In this document: positions 8,753 through 17,832 of the stretch, one piece after another
Numbering within the stretch: the stretch's first letter is position 1
How the letters are laid out: each line of letters begins with the position of its first letter
Source: Jiella flava
GTDB taxonomy: Bacteria > Pseudomonadota > Alphaproteobacteria > Rhizobiales > Rhizobiaceae
Assembly: GCF_017349315.1 (NCBI RefSeq)
Contig: NZ_JAFMPP010000002.1
Coordinates: 1 to 64,000, forward strand
DNA length: 64,000 bases
Direction: 5' to 3'
Notes under the pieces: generated by a model
Database searches by the model: none
Seen by the model: only the letters and a program-made list of their open reading frames with translations
What the model was told of the DNA's origin: nothing
Made by a program: the position numbers and the translations under genes

Positions 8753-9253
8753 TCAGCCAGGCGTGCCCTTGCCGATCGGCGCCTGGAAGGACAGGCCGAG
8801 ATCCCAGGGGAAGAAGATCCACGTGTCCTGGCTGACCTCGGTGATGAAGGTGTCGACCAGCGGCCGGCCCTTCGGTTTGGCGTAGACTGTGGCGAAATGC
8901 GCCTTCGGCAGCATCTGACGCACGACGCCGGCGGTTTTGCCGGTGTCGGTCAGGTCGTCGACGATCAGGATGCCGCGGCCTTCGTCCGTCAACAACTTTT
9001 CATCGATCGTTTTGAGAATCTGCAGTTCACCTTGCTCGCTATAGTCATGATAGGAGGCGACGCAGACCGTCTCGATCAGACGGATGCCGAGTTCGCGCGA
9101 GATGATCGCGGCCGGCACGAGGCCGCCCCTTGTAATGCAGACGATCGCCCGCCATCCCTCCGGCTGCACGCTGGCGAGCCGCCATGCAAGGGCCCGGGCA
9201 TCACGGTGGAATTGATCCCAGGACACGGGAAACGACTTTTCGACCATCGACAT
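8753..9253 (-). CDS. gpt: Xanthine-guanine phosphoribosyltransferase
   Basis: The product has 166 residues, the usual size. It converts guanine, xanthine and hypoxanthine plus PRPP to nucleotides in purine salvage. The PRPP-binding motif is [15 protein letters not shown], and the N-terminal [19 protein letters not shown] is family-typical. The start at ATG 9253 is chosen over the longer frame because AGGAA lies seven bases upstream. It converges with the histidine kinase gene, with 12 bases between the stops. Confidence 0.93.
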   Translation of the reverse strand: MSMVEKSFPVSWDQFHRDARALAWRLASVQPEGWRAIVCITRGGLVPAAIISRELGIRLIETVCVASYHDYSEQGELQILKTIDEKLLTDEGRGILIVDDLTDTGKTAGVVRQMLPKAHFATVYAKPKGRPLVDTFITEVSQDTWIFFPWDLGLSFQAPIGKGTPG

Positions 9254-9471
9254 CGCGCAGGTTCCTGATCGGCAAAAATGAAGCGCTCCGATAGATCCAT
9301 CGTCGCAAGAGCGCAACCGGCGCTCGCGTCATTCTTGGGGCGATTATGACAGTTCAGCGCAGGATTGGGCGGCGTTTCGAGACGGTTTGTCAACTGACCA
9401 AATCTGGTCAGCGGCTGGACGGCCGGATATTGATCATCGTCCTCCCTGACAGTGAAAGAGATCACGGAACC

Positions 9472-9861
9472 ATGGAACTCAACCGCTACCAACCCTATGC
9501 ACTTGCGCTGTTGCGTATCGTTTCAGGCCTTTTGTTTATGGAGCACGGCACGCAGAAGCTCCTGAGCTTCCCCGGAGGGGCGCATGCCGGGGTTCCGCTG
9601 ATGTCGATCTACGGTGCCGCCGGCATCATCGAGTTGGTTGGGGGACTTTTGATCGCCGCCGGTCTGCTCACCCGGGTCGTCGCCTTCATCTGCTCGGGCG
9701 AGATGGCCTTCGCTTACTGGATGGCGCATGCGCCGCAGAGCTTCTTCCCGGTGAACAACGAGGGCGATGCGGCGATTATGTTTTGTTTTATCTTCCTGTT
9801 CCTGGTCTTCGCCGGCGCCGGTGCCATCAGCTTCGACGCAGCACGCAAGGGTTCAGCCTAG
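9472..9861 (+). CDS. DoxX-family membrane protein
   Basis: The product has 129 residues and four predicted membrane helices. The family signature LRIVSGLLFMEHGTQKLL opens the protein, and GAAGIIELVGGLLIAAGLLT follows. DoxX proteins are small quinone-interacting or redox-associated membrane proteins whose exact reaction is often unknown. I chose ATG 9472; the in-frame extension to 9346 overlaps the gpt promoter region and has no conservation signs. The TAG stop is the first triplet of a dispersed repeat. Confidence 0.88.
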   Translation: MELNRYQPYALALLRIVSGLLFMEHGTQKLLSFPGGAHAGVPLMSIYGAAGIIELVGGLLIAAGLLTRVVAFICSGEMAFAYWMAHAPQSFFPVNNEGDAAIMFCFIFLFLVFAGAGAISFDAARKGSA

Positions 9862-9967
9862 AGCGCCCTGCGTCCGATCGGACGCAGAAAGGTCGCTCTC
9901 ACCCTTGGAATCGACGCATCGTGCTTTGCCGAAAATCGATTCCGATGTTCGGGCCGATGCTGGAGCG
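9859..9967 (+). repeat. Dispersed palindromic repeat, family B, copy 1
   Basis: This is a 109-bp composite of two inverted repeats. The first half has TAGAGCGCCCTGCGTCC against GGACGCA...CGCTCT. The second half has GCCGAAAATCGATTCCGAT then GTTCGGGCCGATGCTGGAGC. Related copies lie at 11701, 13361, 15861, 32471 and 34994. The DoxX stop codon is supplied by the TAG at its edge. Confidence 0.85.
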
Positions 9968-10089
9968 CGAAATCCTCGGCTCTTCTACGGGAGATCCGAG
10001 ACATCGATATTTCTGGATCATGCCATCGGACCCAAAGCCGCCGTGGTTTTCGGGCTGATGGCATGACCGGGATCGCGTTGAACGCAATG

Positions 10090-10830
10090 TCAGCGGGACG
10101 CCTGCGCGGCAAGCATCGCGTCGACCGCTGATGCCGCGTCGTCCAGGGCCGCCTCATCGCGAGAGCGCACGACGATCTCGTTAAAATAGCCTGTGCCGTC
10201 GAACTTCGGATAGGAGCCGATCACTACGTCGGGGTGGGCCCTGGCGATCGCACTCAAGGGATCGCCGATGTCCCCCTCGCCAAACAGGCAGGGGATCGTT
10301 CGGCTCTTCAGCGGCGTGCCGACGGGCAGTGTGTCCGCGAGACTGGCGAGCATCGCCTGAAAGACGCTCGGCACGCCGGCCATGACAAAGACATTGTCGA
10401 TGCGAAAGCCGGGTGCGACCGAAACCGGATTGTCGATCAGGCTGGCGCCTTCTGGGGTTCTCGTCATGCGTCGGCGGGCCGGGGTGAACTCCATCTCCCG
10501 CGCCGCGTAGTGACTGCCGAGCCGCGCGATCGCCTCGGGATGCTCGATCACCGGCAGGCCGAAGGCCGCAGCAATCGCGTCGGCGGTGATGTCGTCATGG
10601 GTCGGGCCGATGCCGCCGGAGGTGAAGACGAGATCGTAGCTGCGGCGCAGTGTATTCACTGTATCGGCGATCATGTGCGGCTCGTCACCGATGATGCGCA
10701 CTTCCTTCAAATCGATGCCCGCCACCGTCATCACTTCGGCGAGATGGCCGATGTTCTTGTCCTTGGTCCGGCCGGAGAGGAGCTCGTCGCCGATCGCGAG
10801 CATGGCGGCGGTTGCTGTTTGAGGTGACAT
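10090..10830 (-). CDS. CinA-like molybdopterin-binding domain protein
   Basis: The product has 246 residues. Residues 8-170 form a MoaB/MogA-type (MoCF) fold as in the N-terminal half of CinA: AMLAIGDELLSGRTKDKN, then LVFTSGGIGPTHDDITADAI. The C-terminal nicotinamide-nucleotide amidase domain of full CinA is absent; the short form is common in alphaproteobacteria. These proteins are linked to repair of pyridine nucleotides, though the substrate of the short form is unclear. ATG 10830 has GGAG eight bases upstream and starts where the family does. Confidence 0.85.
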   Translation of the reverse strand: MSPQTATAAMLAIGDELLSGRTKDKNIGHLAEVMTVAGIDLKEVRIIGDEPHMIADTVNTLRRSYDLVFTSGGIGPTHDDITADAIAAAFGLPVIEHPEAIARLGSHYAAREMEFTPARRRMTRTPEGASLIDNPVSVAPGFRIDNVFVMAGVPSVFQAMLASLADTLPVGTPLKSRTIPCLFGEGDIGDPLSAIARAHPDVVIGSYPKFDGTGYFNEIVVRSRDEAALDDAASAVDAMLAAQASR

Positions 10831-11069
10831 AGAAGGCTCCGACGATGATACGCCACGCTGATCAAGGCGTCGCGGCGATTTGCGAGTAAGCGGGGCGGTG
10901 TCGGAAAAAAGCAAGAGCCTGGCCGGCGGACCGCCTCCGCACGCCGATTGTCGCGCCGAGCGTGACGGTGCGTTGCTGCAAAATAAGAAGCCAGCGGCGG
11001 CTTGCTCGCCTATGTCGTGGTCGACGTTCCCGACAACCGGAAGCGAAGAAATTTAAAGGAGCGAGACGG

Positions 11070-11669
11070 ATGGCAAAGGTCCTGGTACTCTATTACTCGA
11101 GCTACGGTCATATTGAGACGATGGCGAAGGCCGTTGCAGAAGGCGCCGAAAGTGCGGGGGCGAGCGTCGACATCAAGCGCGTTCCCGAGACTGCGCCGGC
11201 CGAGATCGTCGAGGCGGCGCATTTCAAGACCGACCACCCATATCCGATCTGCGAGGTTGAAGAACTCGCCGATTACGACGCGATCATCGTCGGCGTTCCG
11301 ACCCGCTACGGCAACATGTCGTCGCAGATGCAGGCGTTCTGGGACCGCACCGGTCCGCTTTGGGCCAAGGGCGCGCTGATCGGCAAGGTCGGCGGAGCCT
11401 TCACCTCGACCGCCTCTCAGCATGGCGGCAACGAAACGACGCTTCTCTCGGCCCACAAGCTGCTCCTGCACCATGGCCTGATCCTCGTCGGTCTGCCCTA
11501 TGCCTATGGCGGCCTCGTTGCCCTGGACGAGATCGCCGGCGGCACCCCTTACGGCGCCTCGACCATCGCTGGAGGCGACGGCTCGCGGCAGCCGAGCCAG
11601 AACGAACTCGACGGTGCCCGCTTCCAGGGCAAGCATACCGCCGAGATCACCGCGAAGATCGCCGGCTGA
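11070..11669 (+). CDS. wrbA: NAD(P)H:quinone oxidoreductase, WrbA
   Basis: The product has 199 residues and is a flavodoxin-like FMN protein that reduces quinones by two electrons, avoiding semiquinone radicals. [20 protein letters not shown] is the FMN phosphate loop, and [19 protein letters not shown] and [17 protein letters not shown] are family motifs. ATG 11070 is preceded by AAAGGAG. Family-B repeat copy 2 follows the stop. It probably belongs with the quinone and redox protection genes nearby (DoxX, gor). Confidence 0.96.
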   Translation: MAKVLVLYYSSYGHIETMAKAVAEGAESAGASVDIKRVPETAPAEIVEAAHFKTDHPYPICEVEELADYDAIIVGVPTRYGNMSSQMQAFWDRTGPLWAKGALIGKVGGAFTSTASQHGGNETTLLSAHKLLLHHGLILVGLPYAYGGLVALDEIAGGTPYGASTIAGGDGSRQPSQNELDGARFQGKHTAEITAKIAG

Positions 11670-11700
11670 GATCGCTGTCGTCCTCGGCGCTGCCGGCCGT

Positions 11701-11805
11701 GAGTGCGCCATGCGTCCGACAGGATGCACAAGGGACGCGCACTCTGATTGTGTCGACGCATCGGCCCGAAAATCGATTCCGATTTTCGGGCCGATGCTGT
11801 AGAGC
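11701..11805 (+). repeat. Dispersed palindromic repeat, family B, copy 2
   Basis: This copy is more diverged in its first half (GAGTGCGCCATGCGTCCGAC) but has a perfect second hairpin: ATCGGCCCGAAAATCG, a short loop, then CGATTTTCGGGCCGAT. It lies between wrbA and rpiA and could fold as a hairpin in a read-through transcript. Confidence 0.8.
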
Positions 11806-11840
11806 ACTGCGCAGAGCACGAAAGGAACGGCAGAGACATC

Positions 11841-12536
11841 ATGGCGAGTGCGGAGGAACTGAAGCGGGCGGCAGGCGAGGCAGCGCTCGATCACGTTACG
11901 GACGGTATGTGCCTCGGCATCGGCACGGGCTCGACGGCGGAGGCCTTTATCCGCGTGCTCGCCGATAAAGTGCAGGCAGGCCTCAACGTCATCGGCGTTG
12001 CGACGTCGGAGCGTACCGAGAAACTTTGCCGTGAACTATCGATCCCGATGGCGACGCTGGAGACCTTGCCGCAGCTCGACCTGACCATTGACGGCGCCGA
12101 CGAACTCGATGGCGCGCTGCGTCTGATCAAGGGCGGCGGCGGTGCTTTACTTCGCGAAAAGATCGTCGCCGCGGCATCGAAACGCATGCTGGTGATCGCC
12201 GACGAGAGCAAAACAGTTGAGACGCTCGGCGCGTTTCCGCTGCCGATCGAGATCAACGGCTTCGGCATGGTCGCGACCTATCTCGCCATCCAAGAGGCAG
12301 CCGACGGCCTTGGCCTGTCCGGTGAACTGACCCTGCGCCGGACCGGCGAGGATCCGTTCATTACCGACAGCGGGCACCTCATTCTCGATGCATCCTTTGG
12401 CCGCATTCCGGATCCAGAAGCGCTGTCGAGAGCCCTTCACGATGTGCCGGGGGTGGTCGAGCACGGGCTGTTTCTGGGGCTTGCGAAGGAGGCGTTGGTG
12501 GCTGGCGCCGACACCGTGCGCCACCTGACAGTCTGA
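11841..12536 (+). CDS. rpiA: Ribose-5-phosphate isomerase A
   Basis: The product has 231 residues and interconverts ribose-5-phosphate and ribulose-5-phosphate in the pentose phosphate pathway. Motifs are [12 protein letters not shown] (phosphate loop), [10 protein letters not shown] with the catalytic Asp, and [19 protein letters not shown] 11841 is preceded by AAGGAACGG and matches the family start. The longer frame upstream would be encoded by the repeat and is rejected. Confidence 0.96.
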   Translation: MASAEELKRAAGEAALDHVTDGMCLGIGTGSTAEAFIRVLADKVQAGLNVIGVATSERTEKLCRELSIPMATLETLPQLDLTIDGADELDGALRLIKGGGGALLREKIVAAASKRMLVIADESKTVETLGAFPLPIEINGFGMVATYLAIQEAADGLGLSGELTLRRTGEDPFITDSGHLILDASFGRIPDPEALSRALHDVPGVVEHGLFLGLAKEALVAGADTVRHLTV

Positions 12537-12691
12537 GCGATGAACCTTGCACCATTCGGTCCGAGCCGGTAGGTCGCCGATGAGGCGCTAGTCGGCAGAT
12601 GCACGAGCCACCAAGGACGAGGCTCTTGCCAAGCCGGATTGGGCGGCGGACCTGCTCCGGCGGGTATAGTAACAACGGAGACGAGCAACAG

Positions 12692-13264
12692 ATGATCTTC
12701 AGTCAGTCGATGCGCCGCGGCGTTTTCGCGGCCGCAACCGCGCTGCTGCTTCTGCCGGCGGTCGCGAACGCCCAGCAGTCCGGCGGCCAGGCCGGCAAAA
12801 CCTCGCAGCCCGCGGCCGATGAGGTCAGCCCCAGCCATCTGCAGGCCGCCCGTGCGGCGATCAGAGCGATTCACGCCACCGATCAGTTCGACGAGATCCT
12901 GCCCAACGCTGCCACCCAGATCAAATCCGAGCTGATCGCCAATCGCCCCGACATGGAGGCGAAGATCTCCGACATGGTCGACGCGGAGGCGCTGAAGCTC
13001 GCGCCGCGCCGGGCCGCGCTCGAGACCGAGATCGCCCGGGCCTATGCCAAGCTGTTCACCGAGGACGAGCTGAAGGCGATCGCCCAGTTCTACAATTCCG
13101 AGGCCGGCAAGAAGCTTCTGGAGCAGGGCCCGCAGGCGACCCGCGAGATGATCGGCGCGGCGCAGGTCTGGAGCAACGGCATCGCGCGCGATCTGCGTCA
13201 GGCCGCCTTCGACGACTTCAGCCAGATGACGGGCGAGGCACCGAAGGCCGGTCAGCCGAAGTAG
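12692..13264 (+). CDS. Exported DUF2059-family protein
   Basis: The product has 190 residues. A signal peptide is visible (MRRGVFAAATALLLLPAVANA then QQ), so it is probably periplasmic. The C-terminal half is DUF2059: AYAKLFTEDELKAIAQFYNS, then GKKLLEQGP. The function of this domain is unknown. ATG 12692 has GGAG upstream; ATG 12710 would give a shorter signal peptide and is also possible. It is downstream of rpiA by 155 bases in the same direction. Confidence 0.85.
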   Translation: MIFSQSMRRGVFAAATALLLLPAVANAQQSGGQAGKTSQPAADEVSPSHLQAARAAIRAIHATDQFDEILPNAATQIKSELIANRPDMEAKISDMVDAEALKLAPRRAALETEIARAYAKLFTEDELKAIAQFYNSEAGKKLLEQGPQATREMIGAAQVWSNGIARDLRQAAFDDFSQMTGEAPKAGQPK

Positions 13265-13360
13265 CGAGCAGGGCGAGCACGGCGGCTGCGGTGTAGCAGC
13301 CGTGCTGCCCGATGTCGGATGGCCTGTGATCGGGCAGGCCGATCGATGTGCGGCGGTCAG

Positions 13361-13462
13361 CGCCGTGCGTCCGATGGGGCGCACAAAAACCTGCTATCTT
13401 CTTGAGTCGACGCATCGGGCTTTGCCGAAAATCGATTCCGATGTTCGGGCCGATGCTGGAGC
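13361..13462 (+). repeat. Dispersed palindromic repeat, family B, copy 3
   Basis: It has the same two-part structure as the other copies (CGTCCGATGGGGCG start, second half with TTTGCCGAAAATCGATTCCG and ATGCTGGAGC). It lies immediately upstream of the gor ribosome site and so within its leader or promoter region. Confidence 0.8.
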
Positions 13463-13486
13463 CAGTCCCACGAACCGAGGCCCGCT

Positions 13487-14878
13487 ATGAGCGCATATGA
13501 TTACGATCTCTTCGTCATCGGAGGCGGCTCGGGCGGCGTCCGCGCGGCGCGGCGGGCGGCGCAACTCGGAAAGACGGTGGCGATCGCCGAGGAATACCGC
13601 TTCGGCGGCACCTGCGTGATTCGCGGCTGCGTACCGAAGAAGCTGTTCGTCTACGCCTCGCAATTTTCCGAAGCCTTCGAAGACGCAAAGAGCTACGGCT
13701 GGACCATCGGCGGGCCGACGCGGTTTGACTGGCCGACGCTGATGGCGGCCAAGGACAAGGAAATTGAGCGCCTCGAGGGCCTCTATCAGAGCAATGCCGG
13801 CAAGGCCGGCGCCGAGGTGATCACCGATCGCGCGGTGTTCGAGGGGCCGCATGAGATCCGGTTGCTCAAGTCCGGCCGCACCGTCACCGCCGAGACGATC
13901 CTGATCGCCACCGGCGGGCGGCCGAACCACTTTCCCGCGCTGCCCGGCGCCGAGCATTGCATCACCTCAGAAGAGGCGTTTCATCTGAAAGAGCTGCCGA
14001 AGCGGATCGTGATCCTCGGCGGTGGCTATATCGCGGTGGAATTTGCCAATATCTTCCACGGCCTCGGCGTCGACACCGCGATGGTCTATCGCGGCCAGGA
14101 AATCCTTCAGGGCTTCGACGACGATCTGCGCCACGAACTGCACCAGACGATGGATCGCAAGGGCCTGCGGATCCATTGCTGCGACACTTTCGAAAAGGTC
14201 GAGATGCGCGACGACGGCACGCTCGCGGCAACGTTGAAAGGTGGCGATGTGATGATTGCCGATCAGGTGATGCTGGCGATCGGCCGTTCGCCCAACACCG
14301 AAAATCTCGGCTGCGAGGCGGCCGGCGTCGAACTCGACAAGCGCGGTGCGGTTAAGGTCGACGACTACTCGCGGACGAATGTCGACAACATCTATGCCAT
14401 CGGCGACGTCACCAACCGGGTGCAATTGACGCCGGTCGCGATCCACGAGGCGATGTGCCTGATCGACACGCTCTATCGCGACAGACCGACCAAGCCGGAT
14501 TACGACAGCATCGCAACTGCGGTGTTCTCGCAGCCGGAGATCGGCACCGTCGGCCTCACCGAGGCCGAGGCGGTCAAGCGCCACGAGACGATCGAGGTCT
14601 ATCGCGCCTCCTTCCGGCCGATGAAGAACACCGTGTCCGGCCGCGACGAGAAAATGCTGATGAAGCTGATCGTCGACGCCGAGAGCCGCGTCGTCCTCGG
14701 CGCCCATATCCTTGGCCCGGATGCCGGCGAACTGGCACAGGTCCTCGGCATCGCGGTGAAGGCGCGGCTGACCAAGGACCAGTTCGACGCCACCATGGCG
14801 GTGCATCCGACCGCCGCGGAAGAACTCGTCACCATGTACGAGCCGAGCTACCGGGTGACGGGCGGCGAGCGCGTCTGA
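13487..14878 (+). CDS. gor: Glutathione-disulfide reductase
   Basis: The product has 463 residues and reduces GSSG with NADPH in the cytoplasm. It shows the FAD motif VIGGGSGGVRAARRAA, redox-active pair GGTCVIRGCVPKKL, NADPH motif VILGGGYIAVEFA, second FAD motif DNIYAIGDVTN and the dimer-interface active-site end AVHPTAAEELV. The length is normal. It starts 25 bases after a family-B repeat. The regulator downstream (14975) is in the same direction but 96 bases away. Confidence 0.96.
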   Translation: MSAYDYDLFVIGGGSGGVRAARRAAQLGKTVAIAEEYRFGGTCVIRGCVPKKLFVYASQFSEAFEDAKSYGWTIGGPTRFDWPTLMAAKDKEIERLEGLYQSNAGKAGAEVITDRAVFEGPHEIRLLKSGRTVTAETILIATGGRPNHFPALPGAEHCITSEEAFHLKELPKRIVILGGGYIAVEFANIFHGLGVDTAMVYRGQEILQGFDDDLRHELHQTMDRKGLRIHCCDTFEKVEMRDDGTLAATLKGGDVMIADQVMLAIGRSPNTENLGCEAAGVELDKRGAVKVDDYSRTNVDNIYAIGDVTNRVQLTPVAIHEAMCLIDTLYRDRPTKPDYDSIATAVFSQPEIGTVGLTEAEAVKRHETIEVYRASFRPMKNTVSGRDEKMLMKLIVDAESRVVLGAHILGPDAGELAQVLGIAVKARLTKDQFDATMAVHPTAAEELVTMYEPSYRVTGGERV

Positions 14879-14974
14879 GCCACGGCAGCGGCGCGAGCGA
14901 CCCTGTTCTTCGAAGGCTTGACGGCGCCGCTGGCAATGCGCGACATCGTTTTATAACGCAACGCTGCGATTGCC

Positions 14975-15547
14975 ATGTCCCTCGAACTTCCCGTGTCTCC
15001 GTCATCCTTGGGCCGCGCGCTGCGGCGCTGGCGGCGGCTGAACGATATCAAGCAGACCGCCATCGCTGAGACGCTGCGCGTTTCGCAGACGACTGTGTCA
15101 CGATGGGAGTCGGGCCAGGGCAAGATGTCCGACCGTGAAATGGCGACGCTGGTGCGGATGGTGGGCGCGCAGCCGGATTCGGACTCGGACAGAGCGCTGC
15201 TCGACCTTGTCGCCGGCGCGGCCGAGCCGATGCATCTCGTTTGCGACCTCTCGCACCGCCTGCTGGCGGCCTCGCCGGCGCGCATGGCGGCCTGGCGCGT
15301 CGGGCTGGAGACATTGCGCGGCCGCTCGCTCTGGCGATTTGCTTCGGCGGATATCATGAGGGCTGAGGCGGCGCTTGCCGGGAGCGGCTGGCATGAGGCG
15401 GGATCGGGCGAATTTGCGTTTCAAACCCGGTTTCACGACTGTGAAACGCTGTGGATCGGCGCCGGCACGATCATCTGGACCCGCATTCCGCTGTCGAACG
15501 GCACGATGGCGCGGCTCGTCAGGGATGGGGCACGGGCGGCAGAATAA
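14975..15547 (+). CDS. XRE-family transcriptional regulator
   Basis: The product has 190 residues. Residues 9-60 form a Cro/C1-type helix-turn-helix (LGRALRRWRRLNDIKQTAIA, TLRVSQTTVSRWESGQ). The remainder, from about residue 75, looks like a small PAS-like sensory domain (PMHLVCDLSHRLLAASPARM). The target and ligand are not evident. There is no clear operon partner. Confidence 0.85.
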   Translation: MSLELPVSPSSLGRALRRWRRLNDIKQTAIAETLRVSQTTVSRWESGQGKMSDREMATLVRMVGAQPDSDSDRALLDLVAGAAEPMHLVCDLSHRLLAASPARMAAWRVGLETLRGRSLWRFASADIMRAEAALAGSGWHEAGSGEFAFQTRFHDCETLWIGAGTIIWTRIPLSNGTMARLVRDGARAAE

Positions 15548-15595
15548 AATATTTCGTCCGTTGTCGCATGGGGTGATCTCGATACGATCGCCGGC

Positions 15596-15841
15596 ATGTC
15601 GACGTCGTTAAAGTCATTGTCTTGCTGCCCAATCCTGCGGCTCACCCTATCCGCTGCACGGGAATGGTGCCGTGCCGTGCTGCCGCGTCATCGCGCTGTC
15701 ACGCCGGCTGAGCCAAAAGCGGATGCGAGCGTTGAAGAACTCTGGCGGCGAAATCCTCTGAGTCATCCGAATCTGCTACAGATGGGTGAGCGCGAACTGG
15801 CCGATCTGCCGTTTTCGCCGCACCGGGTGAAGCCGGAGTGA
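15596..15841 (+). CDS. Small uncharacterised protein
   Basis: The product has 81 residues. The N-terminus is moderately hydrophobic and basic. The C-terminus, ELWRRNPLSHPNLLQMGERE, ends with ADLPFSPHR and looks like an ordered, conserved small domain loosely recalling DUF1127 tails (x-x-x-L-x-D-L/I-x). The ribosome site is weak. Codon use looks genuine and the frame does not overlap another gene, but the assignment is uncertain. Confidence 0.45.
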   Translation: MSTSLKSLSCCPILRLTLSAAREWCRAVLPRHRAVTPAEPKADASVEELWRRNPLSHPNLLQMGERELADLPFSPHRVKPE

Positions 15842-15860
15842 GCGTCTGAGCCGATCGGGG

Positions 15861-15932
15861 CTACAGCATCGGTTCGAAAATCGGAATCGATTTTCGGCAA
15901 AGCACGTTGCGTCAATTCAAAGACTTAGAGCG
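15861..15932 (-). repeat. Dispersed palindromic repeat, family B, copy 4 (partial, reversed)
   Basis: Read on the minus strand, it contains the GCATCGG...GATTCCGATTTTCG hairpin and the CTTTGCCGAAAATCG core, but only the edge (CTTAGAGCG) of the first half. The TAA stop of the DUF2778 gene at 15925-15927 lies inside it. Confidence 0.75.
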
Positions 15933-17397
15933 CCGCCATATAAGTCGGCAGATCGGTGAGGCTTTTGACCACGATCAGGCGATTGATCTGGCCGCGTTTG
16001 AAGGCTTCGAGGAAGCGATCATAGTGTTTGAACACCACGCAGCCATTCGACTGCGAGCGGCCGCCGCCGCCAATATACATATAGGGGTGAGCGAGCAGGC
16101 CGTCGCGATTGAACTTCTTACGCCCGTTGGCCGGCAGCAAGCGGATCGCCTCGGCGCCGTGGAAGCGGGCTTCGCGCATCCTTAGATTGTAGATGTTGGG
16201 CGGCGTGGGTCCGCGCATCTTTTGATCGACGTAGCGCGGATTGTCCTGCATTTGGCCGAGGCCGGAATGAGCTTCGAGGCGACGATCGCCGGGTAGATAG
16301 ACGGTTTGCGCCGAGATGTCGTAGACCGCGATGCCGCTGCCGGCAGCTGGAAGACGAGTGCTGCCGCCTTGGAACAGCTTGTGGAAGAAGCCGCCGAAAC
16401 CGCTGTCGCTCGGGCTTTCCGGAGTGGGAACGGTGGGGCGCGGCGCATAGGCAACCCGCGGCGCGGGCTGCTCAGGCTTTTCGGGCTGACGCCGGGCCTC
16501 GGGGCGGGCTTTCGGCTCGGGCGTTGCGGTCACTTCCGGTTGATAATCCGGCCGGTCCTCCGGCAGCGGTACGACGAGTGTGGCCGCTGCGTCGGTGTCT
16601 GTGTCGGCCGGAGCCGGCATGTCCTGCGGCTCGAGGCTTGCGACCTCAACACCCTTGTCGACGTTGTGCTCCGGCCGCTCGGCCGGGATCGCAATGAGGG
16701 TCGGCACGCCGTCGTCTTCCGGCGTCGAACGTTGGTTGTCGACGGCGTTGGAGGCTTCGACCGCCTCGCGGAAGGATGGCACAGGGACATTGGCCGGCGT
16801 CTCGACGGCGGCGTATGCGGCAACGGTCGGCGCGGCATTGCCGGTCGGCTGCTGCGGCTCGTAAGAGGCAAGCTGGGTCAATGCTGCGGTCGAGTTTTGC
16901 GGCGGCGCGACCGGACGCTCCTGGCTCGCGGCTGTGGCGACCTTGGCGGCGAGCTCCGGCGAAATCTGATGGAAGCCGAACCGATCGGTGCCGGCATCGG
17001 CGGTCTGGGTCAGCCAAGTGATGGGGCGCTTCGCCCGCCGCTCAGATGTTTCCGCCGATGCGACGCGGACGAACACGCGCGCGCCGCGCTCGGCGCGGTC
17101 GGCGTTTTGATCGCTGTGGAACACTCGCCCGACGCGATCATCCTCGGCCAAGCGGCTGAACATCGTCGGCCCATCGCTTGCCAGCCGCCTTTCCGCGGCG
17201 ACCAGAGCGCTGCGTCGGCTGAGGCCGTCCTGCGTGGCGGCCGGATGATGTGACAATGACACCGTGGCGAACACTGTCGATGCCGACAAGGCGACAGTTC
17301 CGATCCACGCGCTTCGGCGTAGAACGGATTTGGTCCCCCGCAAAGGCTTATGCCTCGCGGGGACAACCCCCTCAAAGCTGATCGCGGTCAACCGCAT
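15925..17397 (-). CDS. DUF2778 (Tlde1-like L,D-transpeptidase fold) exported protein
   Basis: The product has 490 residues. An N-terminal basic segment and hydrophobic stretch (SAWIGTVALSASTVFATVSL) suggest export or an anchor. Residues 100-330 are a long Pro/Glu/Ala-rich, probably disordered region. The last 150 residues are DUF2778, with HPYMYIGGGGRSQSNGCVVF supplying the catalytic His and Ser-x-Gly-Cys of L,D-transpeptidase-like enzymes. Such proteins act on peptidoglycan; in type VI effectors (Tlde1) this domain is toxic, but long chromosomal rhizobial forms are presumed self wall-modifiers. No T6SS or immunity gene is adjacent. The stop codon lies within a repeat. Confidence 0.75.
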   Translation of the reverse strand: MRLTAISFEGVVPARHKPLRGTKSVLRRSAWIGTVALSASTVFATVSLSHHPAATQDGLSRRSALVAAERRLASDGPTMFSRLAEDDRVGRVFHSDQNADRAERGARVFVRVASAETSERRAKRPITWLTQTADAGTDRFGFHQISPELAAKVATAASQERPVAPPQNSTAALTQLASYEPQQPTGNAAPTVAAYAAVETPANVPVPSFREAVEASNAVDNQRSTPEDDGVPTLIAIPAERPEHNVDKGVEVASLEPQDMPAPADTDTDAAATLVVPLPEDRPDYQPEVTATPEPKARPEARRQPEKPEQPAPRVAYAPRPTVPTPESPSDSGFGGFFHKLFQGGSTRLPAAGSGIAVYDISAQTVYLPGDRRLEAHSGLGQMQDNPRYVDQKMRGPTPPNIYNLRMREARFHGAEAIRLLPANGRKKFNRDGLLAHPYMYIGGGGRSQSNGCVVFKHYDRFLEAFKRGQINRLIVVKSLTDLPTYMAAL

Positions 17398-17832
17398 CCC
17401 CCATCACGTCCATGAATCACTGATTGCGTGGCAAGTCCCCTTGGCGCGCGCCCCGGCTTGGAAGCCGGTTGCAAAGCCAGTCGCCACTCCCCTTAAGTAT
17501 CAGCGATTCTTGGTAACCAAATCCTTTCACCTCGCAGATTGTCGGAACAATCTTTTTCGTCGGCCGCGATCTTTGTTTCTTTCCCGAGAAACGACAATCC
17601 GCCGATCGAAAGACGATTACAGCGTGTTTAGACGGCGCAATTGCGGCAGATCCTCTGATTTTTGGCCAGCCAAAGGTTTTTTCGCCGATTCCGCGTTGCC
17701 TCAGGCAAAAAGCAAAGCGCTTTCGCCGATGGTTGGCGCTTGTCGGCGAACATCCGCCTCGTGCGTATCCGGGGCGGATCTTACACTGCCAGCCGTCGCG
17801 CGGCGGCGAAAAATGCGGGATTTGCCGCAATT
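17398..17832. other. Intergenic region with no recognised gene
   Basis: These 435 bases lie between two minus-strand genes, the hydrolase (17833-18744) and the DUF2778 gene. The part at 17500-17660 is richer in A+T than its surroundings and probably contains the promoter of the DUF2778 gene. Apparent open frames here are short and lack ribosome sites. No RNA structure or repeat was recognised. Confidence 0.5.
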